Part shown: one piece after another, positions 40,267-48,602 of the stretch | Layout of the letters: every line of letters begins with the position of its first letter | Position numbering within the stretch: the first letter of the stretch is position 1 | Assembly (NCBI GenBank): GCA_036310845.1 | Contig: JAXJRB010000081.1 | Location: 1 to 53,064 of the forward strand | Direction: 5' to 3' | Origin: COE1 sp036310845 | GTDB lineage: Bacteria > Bacillota > Clostridia > Lachnospirales > Lachnospiraceae | Length of the DNA: 53,064 nt | Notes under the pieces: model-generated | What the model was told of the DNA's origin: nothing | Database searches by the model: none | Seen by the model: the letters and a program-made list of their open reading frames with translations, nothing else | Translations under genes and position numbers: made by a program

Positions 40267-41628
40267 TTATGAAGGAGATATTTTTTTCTTAATAATTTCA
40301 ATCTTATTTCTGAGATCATCATCCGTCGCCATTTTGCTATTAATTTGTTTAATACCATGAATAACGGTGGTGTGATCCTTCTTGCTTAATATAGTTCCTA
40401 TATTTTGTAAGGATAATTCAGTCATTTCCTTGCAAAGATACATGATGATTTGTCGAGGCATTACATATTCAGAATTACGTTTCTTAGATGTGATGTCATC
40501 TTTTGAAACATTAAAATGCTCACAAACAATATCAATAATTAACTGAGGAGTAACCTCTCTTACCTGATCCGGATAAATAACGTCTTTTAGTGCATCTTCT
40601 GCAAGTGCAAGTGTCAGTTCTTTCTTATTTAAACGTGCATTTGCCATAACTTTATTCAAAGCACCTTCTAGTTCTCGAATATTGGATTTGATATTGGTTG
40701 CAATATATTTAATAATTTCATCATCAATTTCTTTATCGTAAGTTTCTGCGTTTTTACGTAGAATCGCCATTCTAGTCTCATAATCTGGTGGCTGAATATC
40801 TGCAATTAAGCCCCATTCAAAACGTGAACGAAAACGTTCTTCTAAAGTTTCCATTTCCTTTGGTGGCTTATCAGATGACAGAATTATCTGCTTACCGGCA
40901 GAATGAAGCACATTAAATGTATGGAAGAATTCTTCCTGAGTCGATTCCTTACCAATAATAAACTGAACGTCGTCAATGAGAAGAACATCAACGGTTCTGT
41001 ATTTTTCACGAAGCTTGGTCATGGCCGCAGCATTACCACTACGAATTGATTCGATTACTTCGTTTGTGAACTGTTCAGACGTTACGTATAAAACCTTAGT
41101 GTTTGGATTTTGTTCTAATACAAAATGGCCGATGGAATGCATCAAATGGGTCTTACCAAGTCCAGCTCCTCCATATAAATAGAGCGGATTATAAGCTTCG
41201 CCTGGAGATTCTGCAACAGCGAGAGCGGCAGAGTGGGCAAATTTGTTATTACTTCCAACGACAAAGGTATTGAATTTATATTTGCTGTTTAAATTAGCAT
41301 TTTCGTAGTTGATATTAGAAATTCCCTTAGAAACAGGTGACATTTCAGAATTAGCATCAGTGTCGGTATCCTTTTCTAATAGGAAAGAAATATCATAAGT
41401 GTGGTTCATGAGCTCAGAAATGGTAACCTGAAAATAGCTCTTATACTTATTAGAAATATAGTTTAAGGCGTGGGCTTGTTCTGAAGGAATCAGAATCGTT
41501 ACGATATTGTTTTCTACCGTATGAAGTTTTAATGGTGCTATCCAGGTGTTATAGGATATTTCTGTTAAATCGTACTCTCTGCGTACGATTTCTTTTATTT
41601 CGTCCCATTTGTCTTTTATCTCGTTCAT
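40267..41628 (-). CDS. dnaA: Chromosomal replication initiator DnaA
   Basis: DnaA binds DnaA boxes and opens oriC. The 453-residue protein has domain I (WDEIKEIVRREYDLTEISYN), a variable linker, the AAA+ domain with Walker A GGAGLGKTHL near 152 and Walker B VDVLLIDDVQF near 214, and the C-terminal DNA-binding domain with KKDHTTVIHGIKQI near 419. All motifs are intact. An AGGGG site precedes the ATG by six bases. It lies between two DnaA-box-rich gaps, and rpmH is divergent, as in B. subtilis. Confidence 0.98.
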   Translation of the reverse strand: MNEIKDKWDEIKEIVRREYDLTEISYNTWIAPLKLHTVENNIVTILIPSEQAHALNYISNKYKSYFQVTISELMNHTYDISFLLEKDTDTDANSEMSPVSKGISNINYENANLNSKYKFNTFVVGSNNKFAHSAALAVAESPGEAYNPLYLYGGAGLGKTHLMHSIGHFVLEQNPNTKVLYVTSEQFTNEVIESIRSGNAAAMTKLREKYRTVDVLLIDDVQFIIGKESTQEEFFHTFNVLHSAGKQIILSSDKPPKEMETLEERFRSRFEWGLIADIQPPDYETRMAILRKNAETYDKEIDDEIIKYIATNIKSNIRELEGALNKVMANARLNKKELTLALAEDALKDVIYPDQVREVTPQLIIDIVCEHFNVSKDDITSKKRNSEYVMPRQIIMYLCKEMTELSLQNIGTILSKKDHTTVIHGIKQINSKMATDDDLRNKIEIIKKKISPS

Positions 41629-41806
41629 GTTTTACCCCTGTATTCATTTTAGTTGCAGTGTTCAGTATTATAAATAGACATACTGATAGATATTCTTATA
41701 GTAAACCAAATGTGTAAAAAAATCAAACGCTAAAAGCAATTATTTACACCGAATGTGAATAATTTTTGAGAAAAATACACACAATCCTCAAATATCACGT
41801 AAAAAC

Positions 41807-42109
41807 TGTGGATAACTTAATCTACATATTGTGGAAATCGTGAATTGGAGGTGAAAAAATGTGGGTTTTCCACCGCATTGTGGAAAACTATGTGAATAAT
41901 TATAGACAGCTTCCACAGGCTAATTATAAGTTTTCCAAGATTTACATAACGATTTTTCTACAATGCCTCTACAAGATATCCACAAGATATTCACAATTTG
42001 TGGATATCTTGTTTTTCTTGTGGATTTTTCCACATTTATCGTGGAAATTGTGTGTAACTCAAAAGGAGAAAGATAACATAAATTTAAAAATGAAATTATT
42101 TTATCCACA
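41807..42109. promoter_or_regulatory. oriC upstream region: dense DnaA-box cluster
   Basis: Perfect boxes are TGTGGATAA (41807-41815) and TTATCCACA (42101-42109). Near matches include TGTGGAAAT (41830), TGTGGAAAA (41879), TGTGAATAA (41891), ATATCCACA (41977), ATATTCACA (41987), TGTGGATAT (41999) and several TTTCCACA/TGTGGA forms to 42060. Arms CAAGATATCCACAA and TTGTGGATATCTTG (about 41973-42011) form an inverted repeat. The 41629-42382 gap holds no gene I can support; it should contain the divergent dnaA and rpmH promoters. Confidence 0.85.
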
Positions 42110-42239
42110 GGAATTCCACAAAATGTTCATATTCAGAGCGTAGTATATTTGGAATCAATAATTACGTTTAAAATGGTATTTCTTTCACTTTGTATTATGT
42201 AAATGGAAATGAGAATTTATAAAAAAAGCATGATTTTTC

Positions 42240-42268
42240 TTGACTTTGCGGGATGTATTTTATATAAT
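42240..42268 (+). promoter_or_regulatory. rpmH promoter
   Basis: TTGACT (42240-42245), a 17-base spacer and TATAAT (42263-42268) form a near-consensus sigma-A promoter, about 115 bases before the rpmH start. This leaves a leader of about 105 bases. Confidence 0.85.
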
Positions 42269-42291
42269 CAATCTGATATTTTCTAGTACAA

Positions 42292-42321
42292 GGTGTCGGT
42301 CTGCCTTTTTAGACAGATACC
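42292..42321 (+). promoter_or_regulatory. Hairpin in the rpmH leader
   Basis: GGTGTCGGTCT and AGACAGATACC pair over 11 positions with one G-U and one mismatch around GCCTTTTT. It begins about 24 bases past the -10 box, near the transcript start. It may stabilise the leader or take part in control of L34. Confidence 0.45.
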
Positions 42322-42382
42322 AATTACATCGTAAAAGTCACAATGTATTTGATTAGATATATGAGAAGGAGGTGTTTCTCAC

Positions 42383-42517
42383 ATGAAAATGACATTTCAG
42401 CCTAAGAAAAGACAGAGATCTAAGGTTCACGGATTCAGAGCTAGAATGAGTACTCCAGGTGGAAGAAAAGTATTAGCTGCTAGAAGAGCAAAAGGAAGAA
42501 AGAGATTATCAGCATAG
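42383..42517 (+). CDS. rpmH: Ribosomal protein bL34
   Basis: The 44-residue basic protein (MKMTFQPKKRQRSKVHGF, then MSTPGGRKVLAARRAKGRKR) is a standard bL34 of the large ribosomal subunit. An AGGAGG site stands ten bases before the ATG. It is divergent from dnaA across the origin and begins the conserved rpmH-rnpA-yidD-yidC-jag block. A terminator with part of its stem in the stop codon follows, so downstream genes depend on read-through or another promoter. Confidence 0.97.
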   Translation: MKMTFQPKKRQRSKVHGFRARMSTPGGRKVLAARRAKGRKRLSA

Positions 42518-42541
42518 GCCGCAGTTTTGTGGCCTTTTTTC
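42516..42541 (+). terminator. Terminator or attenuator after rpmH
   Basis: AGGCCGCA (42516-42523) pairs with TGTGGCCT (42528-42535) with one G-U, followed by TTTTTT. It overlaps the rpmH stop. Partial read-through would keep rnpA expression below that of rpmH. Confidence 0.75.
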
Positions 42542-42567
42542 TCTTTGATAAAAGAAGATAGAAGAGT

Positions 42568-42906
42568 ATGAAATTTTCGGAATCATTAAAGAGTAACAGA
42601 GATTTTAAGAATGTATACAGCAGTGGTAAGTCGTATGCAAACAAATATTTGGTGATGTATGTATTAGAAAATGGAACAAATACAAACAGACTTGGAATTT
42701 CTGTAAGTAAAAAAGTAGGAAACAGTGTTGTAAGACACAGACTTACCAGATTGGTAAGAGAAAGTTACAGACTACATGAAGATATATTTAATAGTGGTTT
42801 AGATATAGTAGTCGTCGTAAGAGTCAACGCGAAAGAGATTGACTATCATAAAATGGAAAGTGCGTTACTGCATGTATCGAAGCTCCATAAGGTAATATCA
42901 TGTTAA
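42568..42906 (+). CDS. rnpA: Ribonuclease P protein component
   Basis: RnpA binds the RNase P RNA and helps cut 5' leaders from pre-tRNAs. The 112-residue protein has the N-terminal SLKSNRDFKNVYSSGKSY and the RNR-type motif RLGISVSKKVGNSVVRHRLT with its basic residues. It overlaps yidD by seven bases, which suggests coupled translation, and follows rpmH in the usual order. Confidence 0.96.
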   Translation: MKFSESLKSNRDFKNVYSSGKSYANKYLVMYVLENGTNTNRLGISVSKKVGNSVVRHRLTRLVRESYRLHEDIFNSGLDIVVVVRVNAKEIDYHKMESALLHVSKLHKVISC

Positions 42907-43112
42907 AACATATTTTAATTTGGTTTATACAATTATATAGAAAGTATTTATCGCCGCTGAAATCAACAAAGTGTCCATATTATCCTTCCTGTTCTCAGTA
43001 TGGGTTGGAAGCAGTTCAAAAATATGGTGCATTGAAAGGCGGTTTGCTTGTATTGTGGAGAATTCTTCGATGTAATCCTTTTTCAAAGGGAGGTTATGAT
43101 CCGGTTCCATAA
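42900..43112 (+). CDS. yidD: Membrane protein insertion factor YidD
   Basis: YidD is a small membrane-associated protein thought to help membrane protein insertion. The 70-residue protein has CPYYPSCSQYGLEAVQKYGA, LVLWRILRCNPFSKGG and YDPVP at the end, the whole family signature. Its start overlaps the rnpA end, and yidC follows 27 bases later. Confidence 0.95.
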   Translation: MLKHILIWFIQLYRKYLSPLKSTKCPYYPSCSQYGLEAVQKYGALKGGLLVLWRILRCNPFSKGGYDPVP

Positions 43113-43139
43113 GGGTATTGGATGTTTAGGAGGAGACAG

Positions 43140-44477
43140 ATGGATTTAATGTTACTGACACAGAACTCAACTCCGATATTTAAATATGTAGTTAGGCTTC
43201 TTGGCTTAATGATGAATATTATTTTTGAGTTCCTTGATTTAATCGGAATTCCAAATATCGGTTTATCTATTATTTTATTTACAATAGTTGTTTATTTATT
43301 ATTAATGCCACTTACAATTAAGCAGCAGAAGTTTTCGAAGCTTTCAGCTAGAATGAATCCTGAAATTCAGGCTATTCAGGCAAAGTATAAAGGAAAACAG
43401 GATAATGAATCTATGCTTGCTATGAATGCGGAAACAAAACAGGTTTATGCAAAGTATGGTGTATCTCCATCCGGTAGCTGTTTACAGTTATTGATTCAGA
43501 TGCCAATCTTAATTGCATTATACCGTGTTATTTACCAGATGCCTGCTTATGTAACAAAGCTTGGTAATGCATTTGGTGTTCTTGCAGATCAGATTATGAG
43601 TGCAGCAGATGGTGTTGATTATATTAAGAATATGCAAGCAGCCATGATGTATAAGAAGAACTTTGACATAGTAGGAAATACTAGAAATGCTGTTATTGAT
43701 GTATTAAATAAAGCATCTTCAGCAGATATGGCTACTCTTGCTGATAAGTTTGGACTTGCAGAGCTTACTTATGAAGGAAACCTCATCCTAAGCAATGGGA
43801 CAACAACAGGTTTAATTGATACTTATAATAATTTCCTTGGGTTAAATATTGGTAATACTCCTATGGATACCATAAAATCTTCTTTTGCAACAGGAAATTA
43901 TCTGTTATTGCTTGGAGCTGTAGCTATTCCGGTATTAGCAGCTGCAACTCAGTGGTTAAACTATAAGTTAATGCCACAGGCTACCAATAATGATAATAGC
44001 AATAAGAAGAGTCAAGGTGAATTTGCGGATAGTATGCAACAGTCTATGAAGATGATGAATACTATTATGCCGATTATGTCTGCATGGTTGTGCTTGACAT
44101 TACCAGCAGGTATGGGTATGTACTGGGTAATCGGTGCCGTTGTAAGAAGTATTCAGCAGGTTCTTATCAATAAGCACATTGATAAAATGGATATTGATGC
44201 TGAGATTAAGAAGAATATTGAAAAATATAATGAAAAGCTCAAAAAACAGGGTATCGATCCTGCAAAGCTTAATGCAGCAGCAAAGACAAATACAAAGAAT
44301 ATTTCAGCTAAAACTTCTTATAGAAATAACACTTCAAATAAAGTGGAAAGAACAGAGGAAGAAAAAGCTGCAGCAATAAAAGCATCAACAGAATTTTATA
44401 ATAAGAATGCAAAGCCAGGAAGTCTTGCAGCAAAGGCTAACATGGTAAAACAATATAATGAAAAGAATAACAAATAG
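43140..44477 (+). CDS. yidC: Membrane protein insertase YidC
   Basis: YidC/SpoIIIJ inserts proteins into the cytoplasmic membrane, alone or with Sec. I start at 43140 (MDLMLLTQNSTPIFK), after AGGAGG and a six-base gap; the protein has 445 residues. The core has LSIILFTIVVYLLLMPLTIK, MPILIALYRVIYQMP and the late TMs around TLPAGMGMYWVIGAVVRSIQ. The middle loop (about 165-240) is longer than in B. subtilis SpoIIIJ, and the basic C-tail would reach the ribosome. The N-terminus does not look like a classic lipoprotein signal. Confidence 0.94.
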   Translation: MDLMLLTQNSTPIFKYVVRLLGLMMNIIFEFLDLIGIPNIGLSIILFTIVVYLLLMPLTIKQQKFSKLSARMNPEIQAIQAKYKGKQDNESMLAMNAETKQVYAKYGVSPSGSCLQLLIQMPILIALYRVIYQMPAYVTKLGNAFGVLADQIMSAADGVDYIKNMQAAMMYKKNFDIVGNTRNAVIDVLNKASSADMATLADKFGLAELTYEGNLILSNGTTTGLIDTYNNFLGLNIGNTPMDTIKSSFATGNYLLLLGAVAIPVLAAATQWLNYKLMPQATNNDNSNKKSQGEFADSMQQSMKMMNTIMPIMSAWLCLTLPAGMGMYWVIGAVVRSIQQVLINKHIDKMDIDAEIKKNIEKYNEKLKKQGIDPAKLNAAAKTNTKNISAKTSYRNNTSNKVERTEEEKAAAIKASTEFYNKNAKPGSLAAKANMVKQYNEKNNK

Positions 44478-44489
44478 GGGGCTCGTATT

Positions 44490-45197
44490 ATGGAGTATAT
44501 GGAATTTTCTGCAAAAACAGTTGCAGATGCAATTACAGATGCATGTCAGAAATTTACTGTAACAAGCGATAAGCTTGATTATGTAGTAGAAAATGAAGGT
44601 TCCGCAGGATTTTTAGGTATTGGTGCAAAGCAGGCTTTAATTAAAGCCAGAGTAAAGAGTGATAATGAAGTTGCTGCATCCGATATAGAGGCAGCACCAG
44701 TAAATGAAAAGAAAGTGGAAGAAGTTGTTGAAGTTTCTGGTACATTAGTAGAAGAGCAGACAAAGAAGTTTTTACAGGATGTATTTAAAGCTATGAATAT
44801 GACTGTTACCATTGATGCAAAATTCAGACAGGCAGATCAAACACTTGAAGTAGAATTAAGTGGACCTGAGATGGGGGTATTAATTGGTAAGAGAGGACAG
44901 ACTTTAGATTCTTTACAGTATCTTATTTCACTTGTTGTAAATAAAGGAACTGCAGAATATATAAGAGTTAAGGTTGATACTGAGAATTATAGACAGAGAC
45001 GTAAGGAAACGTTAGAAAACCTTGCTAAGAATATTTCTTATAAAGTAAAGAGAACAAAGCGTCCGGTATCTTTAGAGCCAATGAATCCATACGAGAGAAG
45101 AATCATTCATGCTGCATTGCAAAATGATAGATTTGTTACAACACATAGTGAAGGTGAAGAACCATTCAGACGTGTTGTAGTTACATTAAAGAGATAA
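44490..45197 (+). CDS. jag: RNA-binding protein Jag/KhpB
   Basis: Jag (KhpB) is an RNA-binding partner encoded after yidC in Firmicutes. The 235 residues start with a Jag_N domain (MEFSAKTVADAITDACQKF, VENEGSAGFLGIGAKQALIK). A KH domain follows with VLIGKRGQTLDSLQYLIS, and an R3H domain closes it (NPYERRIIHAALQND, then THSEGEEPFRR). All three are intact. It follows yidC by 12 bases and ends at a strong terminator. Confidence 0.95.
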   Translation: MEYMEFSAKTVADAITDACQKFTVTSDKLDYVVENEGSAGFLGIGAKQALIKARVKSDNEVAASDIEAAPVNEKKVEEVVEVSGTLVEEQTKKFLQDVFKAMNMTVTIDAKFRQADQTLEVELSGPEMGVLIGKRGQTLDSLQYLISLVVNKGTAEYIRVKVDTENYRQRRKETLENLAKNISYKVKRTKRPVSLEPMNPYERRIIHAALQNDRFVTTHSEGEEPFRRVVVTLKR

Positions 45198-45202
45198 TTT
45201 TT

Positions 45203-45244
45203 GATGTCTCCACTTTGTATAAAAGGTGGAGGCATCTTTTTTTT
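45203..45244 (+). terminator. Terminator after jag
   Basis: GATGTCTCCACTTT pairs with AAAAGGTGGAGGCATC, with small mismatches, followed by eight T bases. It is five bases past the jag stop and ends the rpmH-jag unit. Confidence 0.88.
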
Positions 45245-45330
45245 GTAATAGGAAATTGCTGTTACGTAGTGGTAGTTAGACAAGAATTTCGTAAGAAATT
45301 CTTGCTAAAGTGCGTGCGCTGGCACGCACT
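45245..45330. repeat. GTAGTGGTAGTT-family intergenic repeat, copy C
   Basis: This is the fullest copy. It has GTAATAGGAAATTGCTGTTA, then CGTAGTGGTAGTTA, then a CAAGAATTTC-GTAA-GAAATTCTTG hairpin and an AGTGCGTGC-GCTG-GCACGCACT hairpin. Its reverse complement matches 25829-25890 and the core at 31803-31836. A further GTAACATAGTGGTA lies near 45379. Confidence 0.75.
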
Positions 45331-45336
45331 ATTTTT

Positions 45337-45363
45337 ACTTTGCTTTCTAGGAAAGACCATGTC
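45337..45363. repeat. TTTGCTTTCTAGGAAAG motif, copy 2
   Basis: CTTTGCTTTCTAGGAAAGAC and CATGTC are shared with 52831-52856 almost base for base, and the core also with 8967-8987. It lies directly after repeat copy C. Confidence 0.7.
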
Positions 45364-45448
45364 CTACGAAAGTGCGGTAACATAGTGGTACTTATGTAAG
45401 TTGCTGAGCTTTCACTTTTTAAAACATAGTAACAATGTTATAATAAAC

Positions 45449-45582
45449 GTAATTATTCAGTATCTTCATAATTACGTTTCGCAAATCCATTGCAAATCAG
45501 CTTTGCTGATGGGTTTTGCTCACTTCTGAATCATGTTTTACGGTCTTAGCAGCAAGTGCTTTGATCTGTACTGAATAGTTAT
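45449..45582. repeat. MITE-like element with GTAATTATTCAGTA ends
   Basis: GTAATTATTCAGTA (45449-45462) faces TACTGAATAGTTAT (45569-45582). The 134-bp body shares CTTCATAATTAC, AATCCATT, GATGGG-TTTTGCT and TTTTACGGTCTTAGCAG with the element at 24535-24670. It lies between repeat copy C and the HAD gene. Confidence 0.75.
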
Positions 45583-45633
45583 TAATTAACATTAGAGGTA
45601 AGAAACTGGTAGAGTTTGTGGCAGTGGAAAGGT

Positions 45634-46458
45634 ATGGCTGATCGAATGGAAAAAAAGATTTTTTTTACGGATTTAGATGGCACATTATTAAATGACAAAA
45701 AAGAGATTACACCAAAAACAAGAGAAATACTTGGTAAAATAACAGAAGCAGGACATTATCTTGTGTTTATATCAGGAAGACCTATGATGAGTGTGATGGA
45801 AGCAAGAGAAGGATTACCTGTATCAGATAAAAATTTATATCTTATTGCAAGTAATGGTGGCGTCATATTTGATGCGGATAAGAAACAGATTTTAAAAGAA
45901 AATAGATTAACATATGAACAGACGGAGTATGTATTAAAGTATTGTGAACAGCAAGGTGTGCATAGTCATACCTATACAGATAATGCCATTGTATCAAAAA
46001 GGCAAACAGAAGAGTTGAATTTTTATCAAAAGACCATCCATATGCCCTCTATTATTACAGATAATATTATAGAAAGTTTGGATAAACCACCTTTGAAGTG
46101 TATTGCCATCTCGGTAGAAAAAGAAAAGTTGGATGCTATTAAAGAAGGGTTAAGTGACTGGGCAAAAGGACAGGTTCAGCTTATGTTTTCCAATGACAAA
46201 TTACTTGAAATGATTCCAATTTCCTCTGGTAAAGGAACTGCTTTGAAATGGTTAAGTGAATACCTAGGTGTTAATATAGAGAATACTATGGCGGCAGGAG
46301 ATATGGAAAATGATATTTCCATGCTAGAAGTAGCAGGAGTTGGTGTTGCTATGTTAAATGGAGCACCTAAGGTAAAAGAAATTGCAGATATCGTAACACC
46401 ATTTGATAATAATAATGATGGATTAGTGTCCATTATAGAGGAGTTTTTTGGATGCTAG
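45634..46458 (+). CDS. Cof-type HAD phosphatase
   Basis: The protein (about 274 residues from MADRMEKKIFF) is a Cof-subfamily HAD phosphatase. Motif I is FFTDLDGTLLND, VFISGRPM is motif II, and the C-terminal GKGTALKWLSEYLG and AAGDMENDISMLEVAG are motifs III and IV. The substrate is probably a sugar phosphate or cofactor phosphate. The start is uncertain: an ATG at 45634, another at 45646 and a TTG at 45616 are possible, none with a well-placed ribosome site. It overlaps the next gene by seven bases. Confidence 0.88.
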   Translation: MADRMEKKIFFTDLDGTLLNDKKEITPKTREILGKITEAGHYLVFISGRPMMSVMEAREGLPVSDKNLYLIASNGGVIFDADKKQILKENRLTYEQTEYVLKYCEQQGVHSHTYTDNAIVSKRQTEELNFYQKTIHMPSIITDNIIESLDKPPLKCIAISVEKEKLDAIKEGLSDWAKGQVQLMFSNDKLLEMIPISSGKGTALKWLSEYLGVNIENTMAAGDMENDISMLEVAGVGVAMLNGAPKVKEIADIVTPFDNNNDGLVSIIEEFFGC

Positions 46459-47000
46459 TAATCAAAGAAGCTTTTGAAGAGAAACAAATAGAACAGATTA
46501 GACAATTATATGAAGCTGCGTTTCCAGCAAATGAGAAGAAGCCTTTTCATTTGATTTTAGAAAAACGTGCCATAGGTTTGGTGGAGATTTTTACGATTGA
46601 GGATGAGAAAAAACGTTTTAGAGGGCTAATCATTACCATATTACATAAGGATATGGTGCTAATTGATTATTTTGCTATTGATGAAGCATATCGTGAAATA
46701 GGAATTGGTTCGGATGTGTTAAGACTTTTTACAAGCAAGTATGCCCAAAAGAGAGTTTTTCTAGAAATAGAAAGCACGATATCGGAACAAGTTGAAGATT
46801 ATGAGATTAAGAAAAGAAGAAAAGGTTTTTATGAAAGAAATGGATTAGCTCCTATGAATTATCTTATTAATTTATTTGATGTTGAAATGGAGATTATGAC
46901 ATTTAAATGTGAGGTTTCTTTTGAGGAATATCATGAAATGCTAGTTCATGTTTATGGTAAAAAAATGCATAAAAAAGTACAGTTTATAAGGAATGTATAA
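46452..47000 (+). CDS. GNAT-family N-acetyltransferase
   Basis: The 182-residue protein has the GNAT fold motifs: DYFAIDEAYREIGIGSDVLR, with an acetyl-CoA loop of Q/R-x-x-G-x-G/A type (REIGIGS), and RVFLEIESTI, then RRKGFYERNGL near the end. The acceptor is unknown. Its start overlaps the HAD gene by seven bases, so the two are probably translated together. A short AT-rich gap precedes mnmE. Confidence 0.82.
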   Translation: MLVIKEAFEEKQIEQIRQLYEAAFPANEKKPFHLILEKRAIGLVEIFTIEDEKKRFRGLIITILHKDMVLIDYFAIDEAYREIGIGSDVLRLFTSKYAQKRVFLEIESTISEQVEDYEIKKRRKGFYERNGLAPMNYLINLFDVEMEIMTFKCEVSFEEYHEMLVHVYGKKMHKKVQFIRNV

Positions 47001-47099
47001 ATGTGATAATTTTATGTATTTTATTGAAAATATAATAAAAATAGATTATAGTAAAAAGGTTAGAAGCTAGTAATTAAGGACTAATTGGAGACGTGCTTT

Positions 47100-48518
47100 A
47101 TGAGAAAAGATACAATCGCAGCCATTGCAACAGCAGTGAGTGATTCAGGAATTGGTATTGTCAGAATAAGTGGAGAAGAAGCTATTGAAATTGCAGATCT
47201 CCTATATCGTTCAAAAAATGGGAAAAAGAAATTATCCAATGTAGAAAGCCATACGATTCATTATGGTTTTCTTTTTGATGAAGAAGAAATGATAGATGAG
47301 GTTATGGTTGCGGTTATGAAAGCGCCCAATACCTATACTAAAGAAGACACTGTGGAAATTGATTGTCATGGTGGTATTCTTGTTATGCATAGAGTGTTAG
47401 AAGCAGCTTTGAAGCATGGATGCCGGTTGGCAGAACCAGGAGAATTCACAAAGCGCGCTTTTTTAAATGGACGAATTGACTTGTCAAAGGCAGAAGCAGT
47501 TATGGACATGATTCATGCCAAAAATGAGTTTGCCATGAAAGCTTCCTTAAAGCAACTAAAAGGTGCTGTTTCCGATAAAGTTCGCATGCTACGTGATGAT
47601 ATTTTATATGAAATTGCATTTATTGAATCTGCGCTGGATGATCCAGAGCATATTAGTCTTGATGGTTACCATGAAAAGCTGGAAGAAAAGACACGTTTTT
47701 TGTCGTATGAATTGAAGAAATTGATTGATAGTGCAGATAATGGAAAGTTATTGAAAGATGGTATTAATACGGTTATTGTAGGGAAACCAAATGCTGGAAA
47801 ATCTTCTCTTTTAAATCTGTTAGTTGGTGAGGATAAAGCTATTGTAACTAGTATTGCTGGAACAACAAGAGATGTTTTAGAAGAGTCTATTAAGCTTCAC
47901 GGAATAGGACTTAATATCATAGATACTGCAGGAATCCGCGATACACAGGATGAGGTAGAAAAAATAGGTGTAGAAAAAGCAAGAAAATATGCAAATGATG
48001 CAGATTTAGTTATTTATGTAGTAGATTCATCCTGTCCTTTAGATGCAAATGATGAAGAGATTATTAGTTTGTTACGTGATAAAAAGGTAATTGTATTATT
48101 AAATAAAACAGATCTTGATAATTATGTAAGTGAAGAAGATATGAAAAAAATCTTTCGTAAGAGCTATGAAGGTTCGGATCATGTTTTTGAGAAACAAAGT
48201 CTTCATATTATTAGAACTTCTACAAAAGAAAATACAGGAATGGATGAATTTGAGCATTGTATTAAAGACATGTTTTTTGAAGGAAAGATTGCAGTAAATG
48301 ATGAAATCTATATTACAAGCAAGCGTCATAAAGAGGCCTTAATGGAGGCTTATGACAGCATGCAGATGGTAAAGAGAAGTCTTGCAGATGATATGCCAGA
48401 GGATTTTTATTCCATTGATTTAATGAGTGCGTATGCTTCACTTGGAAGGATTATTGGAGAAGAGGTCGAAGATGACCTTGTAAATGAGATTTTTTCGAAG
48501 TTCTGTATGGGTAAATAA
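47100..48518 (+). CDS. mnmE: tRNA modification GTPase MnmE
   Basis: MnmE with MnmG adds the carboxymethylaminomethyl group to wobble uridine 34 of certain tRNAs. I start at 47100 (MRKDTIAAIATAVSDSG), which follows TTGGAG by nine bases; this gives 472 residues. The N-terminal folate-binding domain has GIGIVRISG and GEFTKRAFLNGRIDLSKAEA. The G domain has GKPNAGKSSLL near 226, TSIAGTTRDV, DTAGIRDT and LLNKTDLD. The protein ends in FSKFCMGK with the conserved Cys. mnmG follows. Confidence 0.97.
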   Translation: MRKDTIAAIATAVSDSGIGIVRISGEEAIEIADLLYRSKNGKKKLSNVESHTIHYGFLFDEEEMIDEVMVAVMKAPNTYTKEDTVEIDCHGGILVMHRVLEAALKHGCRLAEPGEFTKRAFLNGRIDLSKAEAVMDMIHAKNEFAMKASLKQLKGAVSDKVRMLRDDILYEIAFIESALDDPEHISLDGYHEKLEEKTRFLSYELKKLIDSADNGKLLKDGINTVIVGKPNAGKSSLLNLLVGEDKAIVTSIAGTTRDVLEESIKLHGIGLNIIDTAGIRDTQDEVEKIGVEKARKYANDADLVIYVVDSSCPLDANDEEIISLLRDKKVIVLLNKTDLDNYVSEEDMKKIFRKSYEGSDHVFEKQSLHIIRTSTKENTGMDEFEHCIKDMFFEGKIAVNDEIYITSKRHKEALMEAYDSMQMVKRSLADDMPEDFYSIDLMSAYASLGRIIGEEVEDDLVNEIFSKFCMGK

Positions 48519-48602
48519 ATTCCTTGTATATGTTAAGGGCAAAAGACAGCTTAAAAATGTCAAACATATACAAATTGGTAGCAAACGAAAGGATGTATAT
48601 AA

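Noticed and set aside
41859..42143. Plus-strand open frame of 94 codons in the oriC gap
   Set aside because: It lies over the DnaA-box cluster, has no family resemblance, and its codons are mostly repeats of the box sequence.
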